From positions 11,525,097 to 11,589,096 of the forward strand of contig OZ025208.1 in NCBI GenBank assembly GCA_964019055.1: a stretch of DNA of 64,000 bases, written 5' to 3'. Shown here in pieces: positions 44,301 to 58,800 of this stretch (its first letter is position 1; every line of letters starts with the position of its first letter). The translations under genes were made by a program, and so were the position numbers. The stretch is from Anthopleura xanthogrammica (taxonomy: Eukaryota > Cnidaria > Anthozoa > Actiniaria > Actiniidae). A model generated the notes under the pieces. That model made no database searches and was not told where the DNA came from. It was given only the letters and a program-made list of their open reading frames with translations.

Positions 44301-47300
44301 CTGTGAAATTTGTCTGGTGACAAAAGTTGCTGAAAACATGAATAGGATAGACTTAGGGAAATATATATTTCCTATTATGATAAAAGATGCTAAAAATATA
44401 CAAAATGAAAGAGATCTGGGGAATAATTGGCTGTTATCTTAAAAAGTGCTAAAAATAAGTGAAGAAATGAGACTTGTGGAAATACGTATTTCCTATTACT
44501 AAAATAGATGCTAAAAATATATAAATGAAAGAGATCTAGGGATGTACGTATTTGCTGTACATATTTTAAAAGATGCTAAAAATAAGTGAAGAAATGAGAC
44601 TTGTGGAAATACGTATTTCCTATTACTAAAATAGATGCTAAAAATATATAAATGAAAGAGATCTAGGGATGTGCGTATTTGCTGTACATATTTTAAAAGA
44701 TGCTAAAAATAAGTGAAGAAATGAGACTTGTGGAAATACGTATTTCCTATTACTAAAATAGATGCTAAAAATATATAAATGAAAGAGATCTAGGGATGTG
44801 CGTATTTGCTGTACGTATTTTAAAAGATGCTAAAAATAAGTGAAGAAAAGAGACTTCTGGAAAAACATGGTTCCTTAGTATTACAAAAAAAGATGCTAAA
44901 AACATATAAATGAAAGAGATTTGGGGAAATGCATATGTAATTATTTTTTAATAAAAGTTAAAAATATGTAAATAATAATAATAATAATTTATTTATTACC
45001 ATTCTTTACAATTGTACATTTATAAGATAACAAATTACAAATACTTGATAACAAATCACAAACACCTACAGTAAATGAAAGAGATCTGGGGAAATACCTT
45101 TTCTGGTGTAATTTATAATAAAGATACTAAATGGTCAAGATTGAAAGACTGTTAACTGATGCTGAGAGTACATATTTGGCTGTAATGCAAAATAGTTTAT
45201 TAATAGGATGAATCTAACAGTAGCAGCAGCATTAAAAATCAAGAAAAAAGAAATTGATTTATGCATAATAGACATGATGAAATACTTTTAAATGAAAATG
45301 TTTTTGTCAGAGGAGCACATGTTAGGTAATAGTCTGGATAAGAACTGGATAAACTATTGTAAGTGTTTGCAGAAAGTTGTAATCTAAATTCTTTTCATAA
45401 AATTTATTGGAAATCAAGTTTGGTGTTGCAGTAGTACTACATACACTTAGCCCTCACTTCTGGGGTCTCTGGTTTGGTTTCTCTGGTTTGATTCCAGGGC
45501 TTGCCATCAAATGCAGTAGAGTTTTTTCCTAGACAATAATTGAGGTACAACATGCACTGCAGTTTAGCTAATTAAAGATAGAGACCTGCTTATGCAAAAA
45601 CATTAAAGCAGCTACTAATCTCTCAAGTGTTTACTGTAGTGTAAACACTTCAGAGTCCCAGAGCAGTTAAAGATCTAGAGCAAGAGAGTCAAGTACTTTG
45701 CTAATAATTATTGTTATATAAGCTTGTTTTCTCAAGCTCTGTTGGATTCATGTTGTTTATATCACATATAGGGAAGGGATGGAGGGGGGAGGTGGGGTTC
45801 TGATAACTATGTATTAAGATTTTCTACCATTCATCAGCAACTGTGAAGCATGACGTGCCAAACTTGTTTTTATGAGTTTCTCAGACGTTTGTAACATTAA
45901 ATTTTTTTTATGGGTGTGAATGGCACCAACAATAAAGTTTCATTATATGAATTGTTATGTGAAACTTGCCAACATATGACATATAACTTATAAAAACAAG
46001 TTTGGCACATCATGCTTCATGGTTCTAGCAAATGCATGGTAGTCATATACTCTTCAAACTCTCATATTTTCAATTATAATTATTATTATTTTGTATAAAA
46101 AAGTTTGAATAGTAACAGAGATCTTGTAAAGTTTCATCTCAATTATGATTATTTACATCTTAATCATTATCTTAGGCCTTTAGAATGGTTCTTAATTTAC
46201 TTTTTCTCTACCTATTTAACAGTTTTTCTCTATATTTTATCTTGGTTATATATTAGTATATATTTAAATTTGTAAAAAGCATTGAGTTTTTGAAATGCGT
46301 TTTTAAGAAATAAAGTATTATTATTATTATTATCTTAATCTTCATCTTATTGAAAATTCTATAGTTGCTATGGTAACAATATATAATTGCTTTAGTTCAA
46401 AAGGTTGTTGCTAGGCAACAGATTCAAAAGTCAGTGCGTCACTTATATTACTTATGTTGATTCAGAAAAAGCTTTTTTGCATCTTCGTCTATTCTTCATC
46501 ATTTTCTTCCTTGTTCAAAGGTTTGAACTCCAAGTTGCAAGAAATATTGTAAGTTAACACTTCATGCTTTAGATTTGTCATTAAGTGAGAATCCAATTTT
46601 TAGAAATTTGAATTTTATTTAATTTCCTTTGCAACATTCAGTGTATTTGTGTTACTAAAGCAAATAGTCCATGAATTTTCATTCACAGTTCAGTATTAAA
46701 GTGTACTTTATTTACCAAAACTAGAGCAAAAAATTATGAGCCAAGTTTAGGACAAATTTTTATTTATTATTTTTTTTATGGGTTTAAATTTTGTAGAATT
46801 TTGTGCTAAACTTCTTTTGGTTATTTAAGCCAAGACATAATTTATTCATCAAAGCAAACAGACTTCATATTTTCAATTTATTTGAAATACAAATTAAGAA
46901 AGATTTTTAATGCATCTGTATTCGTTATGTATTCATTATAGTTCCAACAATTTTATTCTGAACCCACAGTACATGCTTACTGAAAATGTGTATTTTATAT
47001 ATTCAATATTTAAAAAAAATTAAACATTTTCTGTAAAATCATTTTGTAGAGAATACCATGTCTGGATTTTTATTTTTGCATGCTTCTTTAAAAAAAAGAT
47101 TAATTATTATTCAGGATATATTTTTCCATTTTATTTCTCATAAATCTGAAATGATTTTGCAAAGATGATTTATCTCTTGCTCGTCTGTGGAGATGTCATA
47201 AATGTGTGAAATCAGACAGTTGATATATTTGCATGAGTGATAATTAAGTTATTTTCAATTTAATTTATTTTTTAAAATTGGCCAATATAAACTTTAAGAG

Positions 47301-49785
47301 ATTTTGTATTTTCTGTTTATAGATTAGAAGGAATATTTCATACAAAAACAGCTGGGTTTTTTTTTTATACTCATTACAGTTTTTGTCTAATGTATTGTTT
47401 TGACTAAAATATTTGTTGAATTTAGAAATAAAATATTTCTAATAAAATCATGTTTTATATGAATTATAAGTAAGATAAGTTGTGCTGCTAGTGAAAAACA
47501 TCTAACTTGATGATAACTCCATGATATGTATATTGCTGTTGTATGTTTAACTAAACTTTTGAATTCTAAAGTCTTGATTAAAAAATGATTAATATAAATT
47601 GATGTTTTGTTCTTTAGCAAGATTAGTAATGGCATGTTTACTGTAATTTTCTGCTAAAATTTTTTTTTAATGTTACTGTAAGACTGTTAAAACTAGGGAG
47701 CCGCTACTTAGATTGACAGCCACAGCCAACCTTGAAGTAGAATGAGAATGAAGCATTCTAACTGTGGGTACTTGAGCCATGAATGAACGAACAAACGAAT
47801 GAATGAATGAATGAATGAAGAAATGATTGATTGATTGATTGATACTTTTCATTTTTATTTTGTTGATATTTTATATTAATTATCTTAATTTTCTGTGTGT
47901 TTTCAGGTTGGTAGCACTGATACAGTGGCCAAGATAGCATTAAAGTTTAATTCTACACCATCAGAACTAGCCAGAATGAACAGATTACCATCCCATATGC
48001 TTTATCCTGGACAGGTATGCACTAACTGTTTTCTTGCATGATGATTGGTTTTGTTGTAGATTCAAATCAAATAATTACAATCAAATATTATGGTATAATT
48101 ATGCAAGTTTGGACCAAAGCCATTGTCTGTAACACAGTTCAGTGAGGCATCCACACTACTAGGTTTGACTGGGCAAAGGGAGGGCCTCTCGACAAAAAAT
48201 AAAAGATTTGTCCCAAGTTTGAATTTCTTGTAAATGGCCTTTATGCCATAGCTTCATGAATTATATTAGATAACTAAATAATTATCAATATTTTGATAGA
48301 ATCTAGGCTATTGTTCTAGCTTCTTTCAGGTACTGCATGTGGTTCTCATGAATAATTAATAACAACAACAATAGAAAAAACTGCCAGTTATACAGTAGAC
48401 CCTTAACTAGTGAAGATGGTATCAACACTAATCTTAGTATTTTAAAACACTGATGACCATGAGATTAAGCTAAGTTTTTTTGACACAAGCAAGATGTTTT
48501 TGGACTGTTTATGGGTTGGGAAATGGCCATTCAAGGCTTGTATCAAGGTATTATATCATTGATATTAGATGGATACAGGCAGTTATGATATGGCTTTCAA
48601 ATTTGTTCAAATAAGATACTCATATATAAACTGTCATGAGGTGATGTTTTTGGACTGTTTATGGTTTGGTGAATGATCCTTTAAGGCTTGTATCAAGGTA
48701 TTGCATGATCATTGCAGTAAGGGCTGTTGTAGATGGTAACAGTTTTAAGGCAGTCGTGATATGGCTTTCAAATGTTTGAGAATAAGATACCCATAGTGAC
48801 TGTCATGGCATGGGATATTTACTATTAAATAATTATTCTAAGCTTTTTTAGTATGAAGAGAATATTTCTTGACTGTTTGTTATTAAGATATTACAGTCAT
48901 GATCTTTGATGTAGATGCAATTGATTAAGTTTTCATAGTACAGTTTACAGGGCCTGGTTGTACGAAGGGTGGATAGCGCTATGCGATGGATAAATCCTTA
49001 TCCAGTGGATTATTCGATGCTATTATCCAATAAATTTATCCACTGGATAAGATTTATCCATCGGATAGCGCTATCCACCCTTCGTACAACCAGGTCCAGT
49101 ATTTTATTTCAGGTGTGATAGGGCTTCTATTGTAACATGGGTTTTTTTTTAATCCATTCTTACAAACAAGACTGCCAAAATATAGCAAATTAATTTGCTC
49201 ACCACCTATTAATAATAATTTATTTTGTTTGATTCTATTGAATTCAAAAATCAACTTCTAATTCCAATTGGAATGCAGTGGAGGAAGAGCCACTCTGTGG
49301 ATTCCACTGTTAATTCTCATTTATTTATTTATTCTCATTTGATTTCCATTTATTTAATGGTTGTATAATGCTTTTGACTAAAATCATTTGAAAAATGTTG
49401 TTATTAGTGTGGTTCCAAAAAATAACCATTCCCACCGTGGAGGATATTTGAAAAAGGATCCCCCACCCCTCTGGAATTTCAAATATTCTTCCATACAAGG
49501 CTTGTAATTTTTTTTTCCTTTGACCCCCCCCTCATGATCACCCCCTTGAAATTTCCAATTTCCTCTATAGTGGGGTATGCATAATTTTTGGAAATACACA
49601 TTGACAGCTAAGTTGTTTGTACAGTACACAGCATTCTTAGGGGTCCATAGTTTATCCCAATTCACATTAAAACATGTTTTGACTCAATCTCTCTTACCTA
49701 GTCTTAATTTAGTCTTAATTAGCTCTACACTTCAATACTATTCAGATGGAGTACTGATTGGAAGAGGGAGCCAAATTATATAATG

Positions 49786-49819
<34 letters not shown>

Positions 49820-52800
49820 TATAATAATAATCATCTATATAATTTATAAGAACAATGACTTTTTATTTGATTTCAAACTTAATGTAAATACAACAGAAAT
49901 CAATTGATTTATTTTTAAATATTTTTCTTCTTAATAATTTTTTACATATTTTATAATTTTTTGTTTTTTAGATCCTTTAATATCGCTCGTTTTAACATTA
50001 TAATTAATTATTGCTATTATTGTCTTCTTTATTATTGTTATCTATATAATGATTTCATAATTAAACTAATCTAAACTAAGCAAGCTAAACTAAGATAAAC
50101 TAAACTAACATATTATTAATTGAATAAATACTAAAAAGTGAAACTGGAAGAAGACAGAAGCGTTTACTTACTTTATATTAATAAAGTCTAGGCACATTAA
50201 GTTCTGTAGAAGAGTTTAAACTGTCATGTAGCTGGGTTTCACTTGACGTCATTTCCTGTATCATGCAGTGAGAATGTTCATCAGCTGAATCACAAGTTTT
50301 CAATAGAATTCTTTCTGGTTGACAGCACATGGTGGTCAGTATTTGACCACCATTTGGAGCAGATAATGAGATTCAAAGACTTTTATCAGCTGATTGAAAC
50401 CCAGCTATAGAAGAAGTCTTTACATTTACCATGAAATGTTTTGTAAGAGGATATGAAATTAAAAAGCCACCTAGTGCACCTGTGAATTAATAACCAGCCT
50501 TTTTCAATGGAATTTATTATAATGTCATGGCTTGTTAACGAGGGGCACAGAATTTTCTAGCACTTTAGAAATTTGAAAGAAATTTCCTCTGCTAAAAAAT
50601 AAGTAATATTCATTACATTTGATGGCTGTTAATGCTTTTCTTTGTTCTATGAAATGCATTATTATATCAATTTTCTTTGTGTTGTGGCTGTTTTATTCCC
50701 CTCTCATGATCATGACTCTTAGCGCTTAAACGGTTTGCTTAAACAATAGAATGATTCTTTTGATGTGATGTTATAAGGAAATAGGGCAATTGTCAACTTA
50801 TAAATAAATGCAATTTGTATAATATTACGTTGACTCAACTGTTTTGGAACGGCCCCTTAAAAGGCTTTTTCCTGCCATCAATGAAAATAATTATAATCAT
50901 TTGTTAATATAATTTGGATCACATATTGTAGATGTATACCCTTTGGAATAGTACTTTAACTGAGGATACAAACTACAGATTATAATCCAATTGAATGTTT
51001 AATATGCTGTTTATTTCATATGATTCAGTACTGTTTCTTTAGTAGTTATTTATATTTATATACTGCTGCTAGAATGGCATATCCTCATTTTGACTTACAT
51101 GTAATAATTATAAGAACAAGCAGTATAATTTAAGCTTCTATTTCCTTTTTTTAGGTATTGTATGTGCCTGAAAAGAAACCTGCAGAAGAGTCTAGTGTGG
51201 ATAATAACCATGTTCATCCAATGGAACCTAGTAAACCTGAGGTACAATTATTATACTATAATATAATAATAATCATTATTGTTCAAAAGATAAAAACATA
51301 TCTTAAGTTACAGGAAATGTTCATTTTAAATGTATGAAAAAACCCATAACTGTCTAGTAATTTACATTAATTTTGACTATAATTATAAAGAGCTATAAAG
51401 AGCTAACATTTCCATCAGACTGGAGGTTTTGTCACCAAAAAAAAGGTAGATAAATCTATAGGATTAAATAAAATGACAATTTTAATTTTTAGGTAAGAAA
51501 TCAGCACTCTACTTCCCAAGGACCACATGAACAGATCAAACTTACCAAAAAGGTATCTTTACTGAGTGATGAGGAAGAAGAGATAACAAAGTCATTCCTG
51601 AAGATAAAAGCCAAATATATTACTGATGGACAGGTAAGAGAGAATATTTCTTGGTAATGGCAGCAAATTTCTTGGTAATTTGATAAAAGCTGGTCAGGAA
51701 TTTTTTTTCAAGCCAGTCTCGTGCCAGAAACATTTATTTGCTTTTAGTGACGGATAAGATGCCATCTTTGATGTTGGCCTAGGTATTTGTAGTGCAGAAG
51801 TCTTCTGGCTTCCCACCAACAAAATTAGGGACCTTAAGAATCGACAAACATTGAGGACACTGATGCTGGGAGAGTGATGTGAGAGGATTTTAAAATGGTT
51901 TTTATTTTTTTTCATGTGTGTACTGTTACTGTTACTGTGACCCTGTAAACTGTCTTTGCTAGAACACCAGATCACGTCCTAGAGAGAACTTTCCTATCGC
52001 AAAGGAAGACTACACCATGAAACCAGTAGTCTGACTACAGACTACCATCATCTTATTGAGCCTCTGCTAATAGTCCCTTCACAGTTCCGTGGCCATCTTG
52101 AAAGGTAGCCATGACTTTGCATTGAAGTGAGACATGAGGTGACCTTGCAATGATTTTACAGTAGTAGCAGACCTTTTTAACACCTTGGACAATTATTCAC
52201 ATCTCTAGATATTGTAAGGTTACCTCATGTCTTGCTTCAATGGCATGGCTACCTTTCAAGATGGTGCAGGAGACTATAGTCTTCTAACACTCTATTGATA
52301 GCAACAGCCCACAAAGACTACACCAATAACCTATCAACAAGGATTTTGCAGTCTCATTGACTATTTTCTTCAATTTTTATTTTTTACTACACTCATCAAG
52401 ATAATTTTGCTGTCTCAGAAGTCTTTGCAATGTGCAAGGTTTAATTCACAGCTAAAAGTTCATGACTTTCTTTACAGGGTGTGGTGAATGGAGTAATGCT
52501 AGTCACCCCTCAGTCTGTCATCTTCAATCCTAATGTCTCAGAGCCCTTGGTAATGGATAGAGGTAGAGATAGATACAGTATCAAGACACCAATGTCGGCT
52601 GTTACCAGTGCTGCTCTTTTCAAAGACATTGCAGCCATGGCTATTCACGATCCTCTAAAAGCTGGAAGGTATGGCTAATCCTTTACAGGTCTATGACTGT
52701 CTATTATCTGCCTAATGACGAGACAGTTAATGACTTGACCTACTGATGCACAATCAGAGAATAGGCCATTTCAGAAACGAGCAAGGGACTGGGGACAAGT

Positions 52801-55800
52801 TTTGAATTTTAATCTAATTAGCAAAAAAGTTTTGTAATTTGAAAGAGCATCACAAGATTAGTAAGTCTAGCAAATTTGAACAGGTTTGAATGACATGAAC
52901 CAGAGTTAGAAGCTCTGAAAAGTGTCAAAATTTACAAAGAATGTATGGTTAGGGGGGACGCTTGTCCCCTGTAACCATACATTCTTTGTAAATTTTTGTC
53001 ACATTTGAAAGCTTGTAACTCTGTTTCTTTCCATTCAAACCTGTTCACATTTGCTAGACCTACTAATCTTGGGAAGCTCTTTCAAATTACAGAACTTTTT
53101 TGCTAATTAGATTAAGATTTAAAACTCGTCCCCAGTCCCTTGCTCGTTTCTGAAATGGCCTATTAAAATAGACCCCTTTCATGTTGGCATCAGCTCAATT
53201 TGGAGGACAAAGCAAAACTTAGAATTTCAATCTCCTGAGAATTGAAACCTATTGTTTTGTCCTCCAAAGTGTGCTGCATTCCAATGTGCCGCAAGGGGTC
53301 TATAGGGCTGAAGCCACCCTAGGCAGCAACTTCTTTAAAGAGGGATTATTTCCTGGAGAATGTTGTATTTATGAGGCTACCCACCTCCCCTCCTCCCACA
53401 TGCACACACCCTACCAAATCTCCTGGTGCCTTAAAATCCTAATGATTTTAAAAATCAAACTATGTAATTATTACTACTCAGGTTTTATCTTGACGATGCA
53501 ACAAAAGAGTCTGTCTCCCGCCAGAACAGTACAGAAGCAGACCTGGCAAGCACCAGCAGTCCACTGAACAAACCTACAAATTCAAATAATACTCAAGTAC
53601 CATCTGATACTGGGGATAAGAATGAACTTAATATACATGAGCCTTTGCCACCTTCAATAGTAGATAGAGGTGTATTTACTGCGGCAGGAGATAATGAACA
53701 TGATGTTTTGGTAGTAGATAACAGTCGAAGTTGCAAACTGGGAAATGAACCTGAGGAAATAAAACAAATTGTACAAGAACTGCTAAAGGATGTGATATCA
53801 GAGGTTGTCGCTGGAGTTATAAATGAACAAAAAACTGAACGTGGGGAAGGTGTTGCAAGCTCCAAAGATGAGCATTTTGTTGTAGAAAGTACATCTCATG
53901 TTGACAAAGACTGTAACTCATTGTCACCTGTATCGGAAGATTCAGGGATATGTTCACCGCGAAATAAATGGACTCAGTACCAGGGGACTAAATCTAGCAA
54001 GGATCAAGATGATACATGTAAAAAAGGACTTGATGGTAATGAGCCCACTGAGGGCTTAGCTGTGCATTTGAATAGGGGACACTTGGAGAATATTGACCAT
54101 GACATGAGTCATGATAGTGTAATAGATAGTGTGAGTACTGCATCATTGTCATCTGTTGAAAACAAGCGCTCGCCATCTTTTCTTTCAAACTTAAGTGGAG
54201 AAGTTAAGTACTGGTTGGGTGTCGGCAACAGGAATCAAGGTACAGTTTAAATATCATCCAGAATAAATTTCATCACTGACTGTGGAACTCACACTTGCCA
54301 TGCTTTGATCATGTCAGGGCTAAAAATAATGGCTTGTCATTGGAGAAAACTGTTTATTTTTTCAACCTTTTTTGCAACTTAGAACTGGTTGTCAAACATT
54401 TGGCCCCTGTCAATCAAAAGCAATTATAATTATTAATTCATTCTCCTGATGTAAATTTGATGGACAGAAGCCATTGTGGCAAGATATCTGATAATTGCAA
54501 TTAATTATTATAACTTCCTTCAGTTGTCTCTCTGACAGGCCATCTTTTTTGTTATCACATCCTATCTTTTGTTTGACAGCTTGTCTATTTGCTTCCTTCT
54601 ATCCTTGCTTCCTGTCTTTTTTCCTTGCTTGCCTACTTGGTTTCTTGCTTCCCTACTTCCTTTTTCACTTTGTCACTTACTTGCTTGTTTCCTTCTGTCT
54701 TTTTATCTCTGCCATGCTAACTCTTAATGTTTCATTAAAGTTGAAGATGACCATGCATACGAAGAGGAGATCATTCCTCGTCCTGCCGCATCCACTGCTG
54801 CAGATGACCAGTTGCTGTACTTGTGTATCAGGATCAGTAAAAAACACTGGTGTATGTGCCTGACAGCAGACGGACAGACTCCTCAACAAGGGGAATTTTT
54901 GATGAACAGGGACAGAAGAAGAAGAGAACACTGGTTTGCTATTCCTGCTGACAGGTATTATTTTACAACTACTGTCATTACCTGCATTGTTTTCCATTCT
55001 GCAAACTCGGTAGTTGCAAGTTTCTTAGTATCTGAATTTGGTTTTTCACTGCCGTCAGTCAAAAATATAATTTAAAGTTACTGATTGATTAGTTTTGATT
55101 GATGGCAGCAAAAAAACAATTTGACAACAAGTGAGATTTGCAGTGTAATACTTACATCTGACTATGAGTTCTTACTATATTCCAGAGTTGACCAAGTGTA
55201 TGGGTTCTTCAAGCAATATTGTCCAAACATTAATAGAACACTTAGTCTTAGTGAGGAAGAACCTGACGAAGATGAAGAACCAGTTGAGGACGAGGAAGGA
55301 GAGGTATGCAATCACTAGCAGTAATACCTTCAAATTGTGTGGTTCCAAAAAATATCCATACCCCACCATGGAGGGTATTTGAAAAAGGATCCCCCACCCT
55401 GCTGGAATTTCCAATTTTCTTCCATACATGCATCAAGCATTCTGCGCTACTGCTCTAAGCGCATGCTCAGGGGATTAAAAAGTGGGATAATATTTTGTAA
55501 AATATGCAATTTTTGGTATATTTGACTCAAAATTCACTTAACGGTACGTGATCTTGAATATTAAATTTTAATGTAAATTGTGTTTGACAAGAAAAATATG
55601 TCAACTAAAATATAACATGTTTTACAAAATATTATCTCACTTTTTAATCCCCTGAGCACGCGCTTAGAGCAGTAGTGCAGAATGCTTGATGCGTGTATAC
55701 CAACCAGGTTGTAATTTTGTTTTTCCTTTGACCCCCAAACCCTGGGAATTTCATATAATTATCCTCCATGGTGGGGTAGGGATATATTTTGGAACCACAA

Positions 55801-58800
55801 ATAAATTGAAACTTTAAATGACATGATTTGTACTTCTGATTAATAGAAATAAAATTAATAAATATTGATAATATTTGTTCAACTAAATACAGTATAAACT
55901 AATCCTTTGACAAGATTTAAAAAAATCACATTTTATTAGCTATAATAATATAGGTCATGCCAGTTTTATTCCATGATATTTTTAACCTGTTTTTCAAAAT
56001 TAAATAAGTGTCTCATGATGTTGTTGTTGATGATTTATTTGTAATTAAAGTTTCAGACTAACTAGTTAACAAATTAGGTGCAGCTGATGTTAATTATAAC
56101 CAAGTAAAACACTCGGATAAAGAGAATTTTAATATATCACCCCTTATGTCTTGGTTGATATAGACTATAAATATGTCATTGGGTTATTATTTTAAGGTTT
56201 AACTTGGAAGACCATATCAGGAAAAAACTTAATGAATTATAATTAACATAACTTAATTACTAAACTAAATATTCAGACATTGCTCTGAATCCCTTCCTTT
56301 ATTACCGTAATAGTAAAACATGACTAATGCTAACCTTGTTTGTCTGATAAAGCTAATACTAGAGTAGAAATATGATGAAACATTAAATACTATAAAATAC
56401 TTTCATTCTAAGCTCAAATGAAAGGCATTAAACAAGTCTTATAGCTAATTTATTTGCATAAAAAATTCCTTATAGCAATCAGTAATTATAAGGTTTTTAA
56501 TTAGTAAAACTGTTACAGTACTTTGTTAACATAAATATTAAATTATCTCTAATCATTGAAATAATACTAAAAGGTCTATGAAAGCCCTATAATTTGATTT
56601 GCCAAAAAAATTGATGATTGGGATCTTGCCATGAATGAACTAATAACAGAAATGACATTTATTTAATATTATATCAACAATCTAACGTTTTAAGATATTG
56701 AGATTTTTGTTTCTTAAGATTCTGAAGTTTCTGACAAATCTGTAATATGCTAATTTAATTATCTGTCAAAATTCCTCAACCTGATTGGTTGAGCTTGGCC
56801 TTCTTCTGAAAGTCAACTCAGCTGGTTGAAATTGCTTGACAACGTTGCTTTGGATTGCTTGCATTTCTTTATTAGGCTGTTCAGTATGTGGATGGTTTTT
56901 TTTCCTGCACCCCTCCCAATGCAAAGGTAGGCAAGGCATGCATGCACATGATACATTGATCAAGCATTCAGTGCTTGCCTTATATAATTATTATATGACA
57001 CAAAATTCATTACTCACCCAGTGTATATTTATTGATTATTCAGTATTAATAGATGGTCTGGATAGGTTTTTATCATGCAAGAACTACCTGTATAGGCAGG
57101 ACGTTTTTGATTTTCATTTCCTTGAGCATGATTCTTAATTTATTTGTTTCTCTCACATTGCTTTAAATAAATGAAAAATAGAACAGAAGGAAATGAAATG
57201 AGGCTAACTGTGGTTTTGATTATTCTGCGAACCCAGACATTCCAACGGCTTGTTGTGAAATTATTAATTAGTCGGTACATTTCATATTTTTGTGTGGCGG
57301 CAGTAAAAAACCATTTCACTACAAGCTGTTTTAATGTCTGGGTTTGCAGAATATGTAAAACTGCAGTAAAATTGGAAAACACTTTTTAGGATAAGATGAA
57401 CAGAACTTCTTTCTCCAGGAATATGATTCCACTGACAGTGCATGCATGCTTCAAATCAATGGAGCATTACTTTCAAAATTAATGTTAGAGGGGTCTGCAG
57501 CTTTTTCTATCTTGTGGGGGAAGGTTCCCCATCTGTACTATTCATTATGTACCCAGTAATGTCAGCTAACACAGGCTTATTGTGCACGCTTGCTCGTCTT
57601 TTTTGTATCAGTCATCTTTGAGTTAAACTTTATGATAAAGGCTAAGGACTTGTACACGTACATGTTTAATGTAACTTGTTGTCTGAATGGCATGTCTATA
57701 TCAATGTGTCTTTTGATGATGAGTCAGGTTAATAGATGTAGATAAAACTAACTACTCAGCCATGGATACTTCTTGTGTATGGAAGGGTGAGGTAGGTAGG
57801 GCTTTAAACATTAGACCTCATGAGCTTGGGCGTAATGTTTTCCTATTTCAGACAATGTGTCATTCTCTTCAGATTAACATTCTTTGTTTGAGTTGTATCT
57901 ATATTCATGTGTCTTCTCATGAGCAACTGTTAAACAAAGAAATGATAGTCTAGGGAATGACACATGATCTGAAATGGGAAAACATTACGCCCAAGCTAAA
58001 GAGGTCCATTTCAGCCTTACGTCACCCTATACATACACTAATGACAGAACAAGAATGATAATAACCTGTAAAGAAAAGTACTACTAGTATTCTCTTCAAG
58101 ACTAAAATTGTTGCTAAAATTGTTACAAAAATTCTTCTGTAATCTGTTAGATATCTGATAAATATTCTGTAGTAATATGAGATATTGTAATGATTAATAT
58201 TCTTCGTACTAGACTTCTAAATATATAAGATAACTTTATTATTATAATTGTAAGTAATAACATATGGATAAAATAGAATACTATTTTTTCTTATGTGGAG
58301 GTTAAAATTTAAGTTAAAAAAACAGTAGTGTGTCTAATGAACTAATCCCTAGTGTGGATTGTTACAGTCAAAACAGCTCAAGCGTACCCCCCTAGAATCC
58401 ATTAATGAATTGATTATTCGAATATTGAGCTCATTATTCAATCTAACTCCAAACTTGAAAATATGTTATCTACTTGATTTTTGATTAGATACTTCAACAA
58501 TTGCCAGGCCAAGGTAGAAAAACTACCCAGAAAGGCCATCCCTTAGAATTTTAGTGTAAAATGAATGTGAAGTTTGGAGTCTTCCGATTTTTTAATGAAA
58601 ACTCAGAGTGAATAATCAACTCAATATTCTAATAATGAAATCATTAATGGAGCCTAGGGGGGTACGCTTGAGCCGTTTTCACTGTAAAGCCTAACAGGTT
58701 TTACAACCCACTTGACAAGGCAACCATATGTAGACAGTATAATATACCCATAACATTCCTATACCAGTATTGTTATTTATAACCCACTCATCTTGTATTG

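Noticed and set aside
46457..46550. Alternative coding first exon for OXR1 behind the X-boxes
   Set aside because: An ATG frame runs to a donor, but it ends in phase 2 and the next exon (47907) needs phase 0.
49384..49665. 93-codon minus-strand frame
   Set aside because: Lies entirely in a MITE of the GTGGTTCC family.
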